Of a stretch of 30,451 nt of DNA, positions 1-7,114 are shown piece by piece. The DNA is from CAZART01 sp964487555. Lineage in GTDB: Bacteria > Bacteroidota > Rhodothermia > Rhodothermales > VXPQ01. Every line of letters starts with the position of its first letter. Within the stretch, counting starts at the first letter, position 1. The stretch lies in NCBI GenBank assembly GCA_964487555.1, contig CAZART010000064.1, positions 1 to 30,451 on the forward strand. The letters are read 5' to 3'. A program made the position numbers and the translations under genes. Under the pieces are notes generated by a model. It saw nothing but the letters and a program-made list of their open reading frames with translations. It was not told the origin of the DNA and made no database searches.

Positions 1-671
1 CCGTTCGTGACCTGCGCGGACGTATCGGCACGGTGGATGGCACCCGCCGTCATGTTCACGAACCGCTGGATGGCCGCCATGGGCACGTGGCGATTGAAGC
101 TCCAGCCGTATTCGTTCGTCATCCCCTCCGCCTCATTGAAAATCTCCCACGCGACGATCGCGGGATGACCTTCGAGAGCTCCCACTATGGGAATGAGCGC
201 GTTATCGATGTACGTCTGCGTGAGCTCGGGATTGGTCAGCAGCGCATAGGCGCGATCCGTGATCGTGGCGCCGTTGGATTGCCGCAGCATATCGAACGAC
301 CAAAGGCAGAGCTGCATGCCGATCTCGTACCGCCACGCGAGGTCGAGAATAGCTTCCAAATCTTCGATGGCGCCGTCGCCGGGACCCACGACTTCATTGC
401 CGACCCACTCGGGCGTGACGGCTCCTGTCGTATGCAGCCAGAGCCGCATCGAATTCCCGCCGCTCTCGTGAAGCTGCCTGAAAATCTCCTCAAACCGAGC
501 GAGATTCGTCTCACCCGGGCCGATGTCACGGGCAAAGTTGATCCACGCGACGTTGCTCCCGCTCAGGAAAAGATCCTGATCGTTGAACCGGATGCGATGT
601 TGATCCTGCGCTCCGGCTTGCATGGGGGCAAACAGCGTCGCCAGGAGCAGCACAATGAGCGTCGTCCGCAT
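1..671 (-). CDS. GH5-like glycoside hydrolase (probable beta-mannanase), C-terminus cut by window edge
   Basis: The minus strand is open from an ATG at 671 to the window edge, giving the first 223 residues of a secreted protein. Residues 1-22 form a signal peptide (hydrophobic LIVLLLATLFA, then a likely cut near AGAQ). The rest reads like the first half of a clan GH-A TIM barrel of the GH5/mannanase type: SGSNVAWINFA (37-47), NSMRLWLH (73-80), and WEIFNEAEG (175-183), where Asn179-Glu180 fits the conserved Asn-Glu acid/base pair. The nucleophile Glu would lie beyond the edge. It is the last visible gene of the minus-strand mannan cluster, 64 bp after the esterase gene. I infer endo-mannanase or mannosidase activity from the neighbours; the family call rests on the motif and fold pattern, and another GH-A family is possible. 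Confidence 0.75.
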   Translation of the reverse strand, partial: MRTTLIVLLLATLFAPMQAGAQDQHRIRFNDQDLFLSGSNVAWINFARDIGPGETNLARFEEIFRQLHESGGNSMRLWLHTTGAVTPEWVGNEVVGPGDGAIEDLEAILDLAWRYEIGMQLCLWSFDMLRQSNGATITDRAYALLTNPELTQTYIDNALIPIVGALEGHPAIVAWEIFNEAEGMTNEYGWSFNRHVPMAAIQRFVNMTAGAIHRADTSAQVTN

Positions 672-735
672 GTCAATTGATCCATTATGTGGCAAACCAG
701 CACGGCTCTTGCGACAGATGGCCGCTTCTCACAAA

Positions 736-2667
736 TTACCAGGAATCCGTTCTAAACGGAGAGGCCGGCAAGCCTTCGCGATTGTAGAGGTTGGCCCTGC
801 CGGGATTATCGGCCCAGCCGTAACGAACGGCCGCCGGCCGCGCGACGGCATCGCTCCATACGACGACGTGATCCCCCTCTACGGCCGCATCCGCCCAGAC
901 GAACTTGCCGTCCTCGCCTGCGACGGCGAAGCCACCGAGCGTGCCACCTTTCACCTGTAATCCACCGCCGACGTGGTCGAACGCCAGCACCATCCGGCCG
1001 TCTCGCACGGTGTGTCCGGTGTACATGGGACCGGAGTGGACGACGTCCTGCCCGTAGGCGATTTTACGCGCGGCGAGCGCCAGCCGTAGGCCCACGTCCT
1101 GTTTGTTTCTCGGATGGATGTCGTCGGCCTCGCCGACGTCGATCGCCACGGCCTGTCCCGTGTTCGGGAGCGCAAGTGCGGCGCTCTGCGACTCCCTAAG
1201 GAGCGCCCATGCGCTTTCGGAGGGTTCGTCGTCGGTGTTCATGTAGTTGGCCAGCTGGACCCAGAGGAACGGGAAGTCGCCCGAGTTCCAGCGCTCTCGC
1301 CAGTCCTTAATCATTGCTTTGAACTGATCGCGGTATTCGTCGGCGGCCTCCGGATAAGCATTCGACTCGCCTTGATACCAAAGCGCGCCTTTGATCGGGA
1401 AGCGCAGCAAAGGATGAATCATCTTGTTATAGAGCAGTGTGGGGATCTGATTTTTTCCGCTGTCGAAGCTTACCGAGACCTCACCGACCTTGAACTTCCA
1501 CGTGCCCGCCAGAGGCCGCCGTTCGCCGCCGACCGAGAGGTACAGCAGCGACGGATCTCCGTACATCCCCCCGCCCCCGCCGGTGTCCTCCACACGCACG
1601 GCGATGACGTTTTTCCCCGCGTGCAGCGCTGAAGGCGGCACCTCATAGACGCGCGCCTTCTGCCAGGCACCTTCCGTCCGGCCCACTTCATGGCCGTTTA
1701 CCCAGGTGACGTCGGAATCATCGATCGTGCCCAGCGCCAACGTCATGCCGGCCTCCGCTTCGGAAGCCGAGATATCGAAGGTCGTACGATACCAACCGAT
1801 GCCGTCCATCCCCTCGTAGCCGGCCTGCTCCCAGGCTTGTGGTAACTCGATGTCCGGCCAATCGGTGACATCCAGCGCAGGATCAGCCCAGACGGCTTGC
1901 CCGTCGACAAGGCCGGCGTCCTCGGTCGGAAGCGTGCCCCCGATGCGCTCTCGAAGCGATTGCAGGATCTTCTCCCCGCGTGCGCGCTCGTTTGCCATCA
2001 GCTCTTCATAGGAGTCCTCGTGCAGCCCGAGCGCCTGTGCGCTCATCCACGGCTCGATGCGACTGCCGCCCCAGGAGGTATGTAGGATCCCAATGGGTAC
2101 GTCGACGTGCTTCTGCAGCTCTCGCGCGAAGAAAAATCCAACCGCTGTGAACGAGCCGACGTGCTCGGGCGTCGCGGCCTTCCACGTGCCTCCTTCGAGC
2201 GTCTCTTCCGGACGGGAGGCCCACGACCTGGGCACCTTAAAATGCCTGATGGAAAGGTCGTTCGCCCCGGCGATCTCAGCCTCCGCATTGTTGGCGTCGG
2301 CCACCTGCCATTCCATATTCGATTGCCCGGAGGCGACCCACACGTCACCGACGAGGATGTCGTTTACCTCGATCCGCTCCTCCCCGGCAAGGATTATCAT
2401 GGAATACGGACCCCCCGCCGCCATGGCCGGCAGCGTCACGCTCCAGCTTCCGTCGGAGGCAGCATCGGTGGGATACGTTGCGCCTTCAAACTCAACCTTG
2501 ACGGGCATTCCTTCGGCGGCCCATCCCCAGACGGGCACGTCAACGCCGCGTTGGATCACCATCCCATCCGCGAAGAGGCGGGACGCGCGCAGCTGGGCGA
2601 GGCATTCGGAGGAGGACGTGCCCAGCAGGGCTGCTACCACGATGAGTTGGGAAAGTCGTCTTATCAT
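736..2667 (-). CDS. Secreted sialate O-acetylesterase-family (SASA/SGNH) carbohydrate esterase
   Basis: This 643-residue protein starts with a signal peptide (1-25, ending CLAQ). SGNH/SASA hydrolase blocks are visible: GQSNMEW at 114-120 with nucleophile Ser116, LWYQGESN at 429-436, and DDIHP at 515-519, giving the Asp516/His518 pair. Residues about 260-380 form an inserted beta-sandwich (GIGWYRTTFDIS, DVTWVNGHEVG), a galactose-binding-like insertion common in long members of this family. The family removes acetyl groups from sugars. Here, between GH5-like and GH26 genes, deacetylation of acetylated mannan is the natural inference, although xylan or sialic acid esters cannot be excluded. It starts 36 bp after the GH26 stop codon and is probably in the same transcript. 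Confidence 0.88.
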   Translation of the reverse strand: MIRRLSQLIVVAALLGTSSSECLAQLRASRLFADGMVIQRGVDVPVWGWAAEGMPVKVEFEGATYPTDAASDGSWSVTLPAMAAGGPYSMIILAGEERIEVNDILVGDVWVASGQSNMEWQVADANNAEAEIAGANDLSIRHFKVPRSWASRPEETLEGGTWKAATPEHVGSFTAVGFFFARELQKHVDVPIGILHTSWGGSRIEPWMSAQALGLHEDSYEELMANERARGEKILQSLRERIGGTLPTEDAGLVDGQAVWADPALDVTDWPDIELPQAWEQAGYEGMDGIGWYRTTFDISASEAEAGMTLALGTIDDSDVTWVNGHEVGRTEGAWQKARVYEVPPSALHAGKNVIAVRVEDTGGGGGMYGDPSLLYLSVGGERRPLAGTWKFKVGEVSVSFDSGKNQIPTLLYNKMIHPLLRFPIKGALWYQGESNAYPEAADEYRDQFKAMIKDWRERWNSGDFPFLWVQLANYMNTDDEPSESAWALLRESQSAALALPNTGQAVAIDVGEADDIHPRNKQDVGLRLALAARKIAYGQDVVHSGPMYTGHTVRDGRMVLAFDHVGGGLQVKGGTLGGFAVAGEDGKFVWADAAVEGDHVVVWSDAVARPAAVRYGWADNPGRANLYNREGLPASPFRTDSW

Positions 2668-2703
2668 CTCGGATGGATATTTTCTGTGGATAAAGGTTCG
2701 GCA

Positions 2704-4071
2704 CTATCGGTACAGGTTTGGAAGCTCATTCTCGAAGAGCACGAACGGATCCTGATAGAATTCCACAAAATTCGGCGCACTGGCGTGGCCGCGGTACGGT
2801 GCGTAGTGGTGTCCGGGATTGTCGGCTTCATTGGCATTGCGCCATACCAGTACCCAGGCAAGGCGCCGCGCGACGGGGTCGGATTTGATGGCTTGCAGCA
2901 GTCGATCGGTCCACCACAACGCGTCGGGAACGCCCTCGGCGCCCGTCTCCGTGAACGCCGGAATTTTCCCTCGTTTTTCCGCGTACTCGACCACGCGCCG
3001 GGCTCGCTCAGTGAATTCGATCACCGTTTCCTCGCGTCGCAGGCTGTGGTAGTCGTCGAACCCGAGGACATCCACATATTCATCGCCGGGATAGAATTCA
3101 AAATACTGCTCTTCCGTCGAGAATACGTCCGGCGAATAGGCGTAGAGCAAATTGTTAAGGCCCTTCTCGTGCCGGAGATAGTCGACCGTGAAGCGCCACA
3201 GCTCTTTGTATTCGTCGGGCCTCACGTTATTGCCGCCCCACCAGAACCAGCTTCCCGTATGTTCATGGAAGGGCCGGAAAATAATCGGAACGGGCTGTCC
3301 GAATCCGAGCCACGTGAAGGGCCCAACCCTGAGATCTCCGGTGAAATCGGCGAATCGGTCGAGCCACCTCCGATATTTTGCATGATGTTCGCCTCCTGGA
3401 AGGATTGTTTGTACAGCACGAGTCGTGTCCCACGAGCTGCCGCCGCTGGCCGGATTATCCATATGCCAGCTTACAGTAATCACGCCACCTCGCCTGTATC
3501 CCTCGCGAATCCATCGCTTCATGTCTTTGAAGTTCACACCGTCGAGGTTCTCCGCGACGCCATTCTCCAGATCGCCCAGTTCCCAGCCATATACGGCGGG
3601 ATGCGACCCGGTGACGTCGCGCACGTCGGAGCGTCCCGATTCCCGCTTCCAGGTGACGCCGTAAGCGAGTGCGTCCTGATGGCCGAACAGGATGTGGTTC
3701 TGCGCGACGTTCTTCAGATTGACGAAGAGGGCGCGCGTTTCGTCCGTGGCGTTCGGATCGACGGGCGTCACCGCTACGCCCGGCCTCGCCGCTATGCCTG
3801 GCGTCGTGGCCGTGTCCGGCGTCGTCGCTGTGCCTGGCGTCGTGGCTGTGCCTGGGGTTGTGGCTGTGCCCGGCGTCGTAGCTGTGCCCGGCGTTGTGGC
3901 TGTGTCCGGCGTTGTGGTTGTGCCTGGCGTCGTAGCTGTGCCCGGCGTCGTTGCCGGCCGGCTTCCCCCGCATCCGGATACGAGCAGCACGAACAATGCC
4001 GCCGAAGTCAACCACGTCAATCTCATCGCGGCGATCGCGCGGTCGGAAACAGTACTCGGAATTCTTGTCAT
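2704..4071 (-). CDS. GH26 endo-beta-1,4-mannanase lipoprotein
   Basis: The 455-residue product hydrolyses beta-1,4-mannan if it follows its family. A lipobox LVSGC puts the lipidated cysteine at 34, so the protein is probably anchored in an outer membrane. Residues 40-93 are a Thr/Pro linker of nine six-residue units (ATTPGT and variants). The GH26 catalytic domain follows at about 105-455: HILFGHQD (126-133), FRPFHEHTGSWFWWGG (265-280) with acid/base Glu270, and PAFTETG (371-377) with nucleophile Glu376. Met16 (first base at 4026) would give a tighter lipoprotein signal, MRLTWLTSAALFVLLVSGC, and is a plausible true start; neither start has a clear Shine-Dalgarno. The start used lies 7 bp after the aldo-keto reductase stop, which argues for one operon. 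Confidence 0.92.
   Translation of the reverse strand: MTRIPSTVSDRAIAAMRLTWLTSAALFVLLVSGCGGSRPATTPGTATTPGTTTTPDTATTPGTATTPGTATTPGTATTPGTATTPDTATTPGIAARPGVAVTPVDPNATDETRALFVNLKNVAQNHILFGHQDALAYGVTWKRESGRSDVRDVTGSHPAVYGWELGDLENGVAENLDGVNFKDMKRWIREGYRRGGVITVSWHMDNPASGGSSWDTTRAVQTILPGGEHHAKYRRWLDRFADFTGDLRVGPFTWLGFGQPVPIIFRPFHEHTGSWFWWGGNNVRPDEYKELWRFTVDYLRHEKGLNNLLYAYSPDVFSTEEQYFEFYPGDEYVDVLGFDDYHSLRREETVIEFTERARRVVEYAEKRGKIPAFTETGAEGVPDALWWTDRLLQAIKSDPVARRLAWVLVWRNANEADNPGHHYAPYRGHASAPNFVEFYQDPFVLFENELPNLYR
3793..3954 (-). repeat. 18-bp tandem repeat encoding a (ATTPGT)n linker inside the GH26 gene
   Basis: Nine in-frame 18-bp units encode ATTPGT, TTTPDT, ATTPDT and similar, joining the lipidated N-terminus to the GH26 catalytic domain. 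The units differ mainly at third positions and at Gly/Asp, so the array looks like a slippage-prone linker that is still under coding constraint. The first upstream gene of this strand also carries a repeat array in its 5' flank, but with a different period (21 bp). Confidence 0.85.
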
Positions 4072-4078
4072 GGTAACG

Positions 4079-5068
4079 TTAAGATCGTAGGATGTCTTCG
4101 ATGGCGACTATCTCTTCGCGAGTGAGCTCCACGTCGTCGAGGGCTGCGACATTCTGCTCGATCTGCTCGACGCGGCTCCCGCCGATAAGCGCCGAGGTGA
4201 TCTGCGGCTGCCGCAGCACCCAGACGAGGGCGAGCTGAGCCAATGACTGCCCTCGCGAAGCGGCGATCTTATTGAGGCGGCGCGCCTTTGCGATCACGGC
4301 GTCCGTGACGTCTTCCCGCTCCAGATTCCCATGCTCTGTGACTGCACGCGAATCTTCAGGAATGCCGCCCAAATATTTGTCGGTGAGCAGTCCCTGCGAC
4401 AGCGGCGAAAACACGATGCATCCCATCCCCTCCTCGTCGAGCACGTCGAGGAGGCCGTCTTCGATCCAGCGGTCGAACATGCTGTAATTCGGCTGATGAA
4501 TGATGCACGGCGTGCCAAGCTCCCGAAGGATGAGCGCGGCCTCTCGCGTTTCGTCAGGGCGGTACGACGAGATGCCCGCGTACAGCGCCTTGCCCTGCCG
4601 AACCGCCTGATCCAGCGCCATCATCGACTCTTCGATGGGCGTCTCCGGATCGGGGCGGTGATGATAGAAAATGTCCACGTAATCCAGCCCCATCCTGGAG
4701 AGACTCTGGTCGAGGCTTGCGAGCAGGTACTTGCGCGAGCCGCCGTCGCCGTAGGGGCCGGGCCACATCCACCAGCCGGCCTTCGTCGAGATAATTAGCT
4801 CGTCACGGCGGCCATGCAGGTCGTCCCGCAAGATCCGCCCGAAGGTTTCCTCCGCCGACCCGGGTGGCGGGCCGTAGTTGTTCGCAAGATCGAAATGCGT
4901 GATGCCGAGTTCGAACGCCCGCCGCACCATGGCTCGAGCATTTTCATAGGTGTCTACGCCTCCGAAGTTGTGCCAGAGCCCCAGCGAGATCGCGGGCAGC
5001 TTAAGACCGCTTCGACCGCAGCGGCGGTAGGACATTCTCTCATACCGATCTTCCGTAAACACCTTCAT
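4079..5068 (-). CDS. Aldo-keto reductase, YghZ/GpR-like
   Basis: A 329-residue NAD(P)H-dependent aldo-keto reductase. The tetrad is visible: Asp60 (FDLANNYG), Tyr65, Lys96 (STKAGWW) and His137 (YHHRPD). The block STKAGWWMWPGPYGDGG followed by SRKYLLASLDQSL closely resembles E. coli YghZ (L-glyceraldehyde 3-phosphate reductase), which also has MWPGPYGxGGSRKYL. No signal peptide is present, so it acts in the cytoplasm. It sits between the epimerase (separated by the repeat region) and the GH26 gene (7 bp away). Its role here is unknown: it may reduce a sugar-derived aldehyde, or serve as general carbonyl detoxification. The start at 5068 is supported by conservation from the GRSGLKLPAISLG stretch; Met12 is an alternative. 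Confidence 0.88.
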   Translation of the reverse strand: MKVFTEDRYERMSYRRCGRSGLKLPAISLGLWHNFGGVDTYENARAMVRRAFELGITHFDLANNYGPPPGSAEETFGRILRDDLHGRRDELIISTKAGWWMWPGPYGDGGSRKYLLASLDQSLSRMGLDYVDIFYHHRPDPETPIEESMMALDQAVRQGKALYAGISSYRPDETREAALILRELGTPCIIHQPNYSMFDRWIEDGLLDVLDEEGMGCIVFSPLSQGLLTDKYLGGIPEDSRAVTEHGNLEREDVTDAVIAKARRLNKIAASRGQSLAQLALVWVLRQPQITSALIGGSRVEQIEQNVAALDDVELTREEIVAIEDILRS

Positions 5069-5277
5069 GATGTTGCAGGCTGCGATAGTGAGGGAGCCGG
5101 CGGTTCGGGATAAACGCTTACGCCGATGGCAGCCCCGACAACGCGCCCGAAGCTCAATTTCTGCACCGTCTCACAGCAGGAAATCATTCTCACAAACATT
5201 TTTGATGGCCCGTCTACATCAGTGGACCTTAGAACTCGTCCCTACGAGCGGGCTTCCGCGTGGACCTGCTCTGACTC

Positions 5278-5550
5278 TCGTGTCTACGCTCGCGGACTTC
5301 GTGTCCATGCCCGCGGACTTCGTGTCCATGCCCGCGGACTTCGTGTCCATGCCCGCGGAATCCCTGTACGCGCCCGTGGAATCCCAGTCCACGCCCGTGG
5401 AATCCCTGTACGCGCCCGCGGAATCCCAGTCCACGCCCGTGGAATCCCTGTACGCGCCCGCGGAATCCCTGTACGCGCCCGCGGAATCCATCTCCACACC
5501 AGCGGGATCCGAGTCCACTTCCGCGGAATCCCTGTCCACGCTCGCGGAAT
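5278..5550. repeat. 21-bp tandem repeat array (13 units plus decayed edges)
   Basis: Thirteen units of exactly 21 bp run from 5278 to 5550, with a decayed fourteenth to about 5571. Three unit types occur: a left type ending CCCGCGGACT, and two right types beginning CCCTGTACGCGCCC and CCCAGTCCACGCCC, which alternate at 5362-5445 as if a dimer had been duplicated. Units at 5299 and 5320 are identical, as are those at 5404, 5446 and 5467, so the expansion is recent. The unit carries a conserved CCGCGG core. No spacer sequences occur. Confidence 0.9.
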
Positions 5551-5658
5551 CTCGGACGCCGTCTCCGCATCCGCACGTTTAAGAAATCGGTTACCTGCTG
5601 TGACGAGGTCGGCCCGACGCATTCTACGCCAGAACCCCGTGAATGCGAACCCGCCAGG

Positions 5659-5868
5659 CTCGTCAACTCAACCGCTCGTCAACTCAACNNNNNNNNNNNN
5701 NNNNNNNNNNNNNNNNNNNNNNNNNNNNNNNNNNNNNNNNNNNNNNNNNNNNNNNNNNNNNNNNNNNNNNNNNNNNNNNNNNNNNNNNTCGATGAGACCA
5801 CTCGTCGATGAGACCACTCGTCGATGAGACCACTCGTCGATGAGACCACTCGTCGATGAAACAACCCG
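5659..5868. repeat. 16-bp tandem repeat interrupted by the scaffold gap
   Basis: Left of the gap there are about two copies of CTCGTCAACTCAACCG (5659-5688). Right of it there are four copies of TCGATGAGACCACTCG (5789-5852) and a decayed fifth (5853-5868). Both halves have a 16-bp period and share the CTCGTC core but otherwise differ, so the unseen middle probably contains more, graded copies. The array is the likely cause of the assembly break. CTCGTCGATGAG within the right unit can fold on itself (one G-T pair). Confidence 0.85.
5689..5788. other. Scaffold gap (100 N) of unknown true length
   Basis: Exactly 100 N in a tandem repeat. The two flanks do not overlap each other, so in contrast to the gap at 17690 real sequence is probably missing here. 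Confidence 0.97.
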
Positions 5869-5900
5869 TCAGTTCATCGTCCCGTAATCCCGTGCCGCCT

Positions 5901-7112
5901 TCATCGCCTGCTGCCGTCAACCCGATCCATGATTTCAAGGCAGGCGCGACTGTTGTGGTAGGGGCACTTCCAGGAGCCCACTTTGTCTTCCTCGTCGTAC
6001 GGAGCGCCGTCGCGCGAGACGCGGCCGAACCACTCGCCGTATTCTTCGTCGACGACGAATCGCTTTATGAATGCCCATGACGCCTCGGCCGCTTTGACGA
6101 AGGCCGAATCACCCGTTTCCTCGTACGCCCGGACGAAACCGACGATGGCTTCGGCCTGCGGCCACCAGTCTTTGTCGGTATCGGCGATTCCCGACGGCCC
6201 TCCTTGATTGAAGAGGCCGCCGTCATGGTCCTGTCCTTCTGAAAGCGTCAGCCGCGCGATGTCGACGGCCACGTCTCGCACCTGGCGGCGCAGCTCGTCA
6301 TCACCGAGGACTTCGGCGGCGTCGAGGAGCAGCCAGCTTGCCTCGATGTCGTGACCGAAGGACACCGCGGTCGACTTGGGTCGCCAGTCCTCGTCGAAGA
6401 ACAGGAGAAAGTGCCTGGTCTCGCCGCGAAGGATCCGATGGATGAACACGTCGGTCAGCGCGTGAAGCTGGGTTAAGAGGCCGGCATCGGGCCACACGCG
6501 AAACAGGTTCGTGTAGGCTTCGAGGACGTGGAGATGCGTGTTCATGCTCTTCCGCTCGTGGGCGTCCTTGTCGCTCAGGCGAGCGTCGTCGAGCCTCGCC
6601 CACGCCCGATCGAATGCCTCGTGGTAGCCGCCATGATCGAGGTCGTGCGCGTAACGTTCGATGAGGTCGAACAGGCTGATCGCTTCGTCGAGCGCCGGTT
6701 CGTGACCGGTGGCGCGATAGTACTCGGCGACGCCGTAAAGCGCGAACGCCTGCGCGTACACGTGCTTGCGGTCGTCGGCAGGCCGGCCGTCATACGTCAG
6801 CATCCAATAATAGCCCCTGTGCGCGTGGTCGCGGAAAGCATTCGTCATGAATGCATAGGCCCGATCAGCCACGACGCGGTATCGTTCGTCGCCGAGCACA
6901 CGGTACGCCGCCGAAAACGTCCACAGAATGCGCGCGTTCAGAACGAGGCCCTTCTCCGCTCCGTCGACGATCTCGTTCTTCTGTGTGATGCGACCGACAA
7001 ATCCGCCGTGCACGTGATCGATCGTATGCTCCATCCAGTATGGAAGGATGCGCTCGGTAAGCTCTGTGCCGAGCTCGTCGCGGAGAGCCGCCAGGGTTGA
7101 GGTCGTCTCCAT
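5901..7112 (-). CDS. AGE-family epimerase, probable cellobiose/mannobiose 2-epimerase
   Basis: The 403-residue product is an (alpha/alpha)6-barrel epimerase of the N-acylglucosamine 2-epimerase family and has the usual length for cellobiose 2-epimerases. Expected active-site residues are visible (numbered from the chosen start): Arg61 in LNARILWTFSAAYR, His193 in MNTHLHVLEAY, His254 and Glu257 in FGHDIEASWLL, Trp317 near DKDWWPQAEA, and His386 in KCPYHNSRACLEIM. The enzyme would turn mannobiose into mannosylglucose, the substrate of the phosphorylase encoded just upstream. The start at 7112 lies 2 bp after that gene's stop codon, and METTSTLAALRDEL fits family N-termini; the frame extends upstream to 7175, but that part overlaps the phosphorylase gene and looks non-native. 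Cytoplasmic; no signal peptide. Confidence 0.92.
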   Translation of the reverse strand: METTSTLAALRDELGTELTERILPYWMEHTIDHVHGGFVGRITQKNEIVDGAEKGLVLNARILWTFSAAYRVLGDERYRVVADRAYAFMTNAFRDHAHRGYYWMLTYDGRPADDRKHVYAQAFALYGVAEYYRATGHEPALDEAISLFDLIERYAHDLDHGGYHEAFDRAWARLDDARLSDKDAHERKSMNTHLHVLEAYTNLFRVWPDAGLLTQLHALTDVFIHRILRGETRHFLLFFDEDWRPKSTAVSFGHDIEASWLLLDAAEVLGDDELRRQVRDVAVDIARLTLSEGQDHDGGLFNQGGPSGIADTDKDWWPQAEAIVGFVRAYEETGDSAFVKAAEASWAFIKRFVVDEEYGEWFGRVSRDGAPYDEEDKVGSWKCPYHNSRACLEIMDRVDGSRR

Positions 7113-7114
7113 GG

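Larger units (their letters stand above)
5069..5900. other. Long non-genic region between AKR and epimerase genes, filled with two tandem arrays and a scaffold gap
   Basis: This 832-bp interval separates two minus-strand genes. It holds a 21-bp minisatellite (5278-5550), a 16-bp repeat (5659-5868) and a 100-N gap inside the latter. Open frames cross the 21-bp array on both strands only because 21 is a multiple of three and the unit lacks stops; none shows a recognisable domain or start signal. The true distance across the gap is unknown, so the AKR to epimerase linkage is by scaffold only. Confidence 0.7.

Noticed and set aside
2107..4125. A 672-codon open frame on the plus strand opposite the esterase and GH26 genes
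   Set aside because: The minus-strand proteins have clear signal peptides and catalytic motifs. The plus frame is a high-GC shadow with Arg/His/Pro-rich, domain-free translation.
5067..5827. Repeat-peptide genes across the 21-bp array (heptads such as SLYAPVE or RVHARGI)
   Set aside because: Most frames are open on both strands because the period is a multiple of three and the unit lacks stops. There is no start signal, signal peptide or domain outside the array.
5278..5868. CRISPR array
   Set aside because: The units are contiguous without spacers, periods are 21 and 16 bp, and no cas gene is present.
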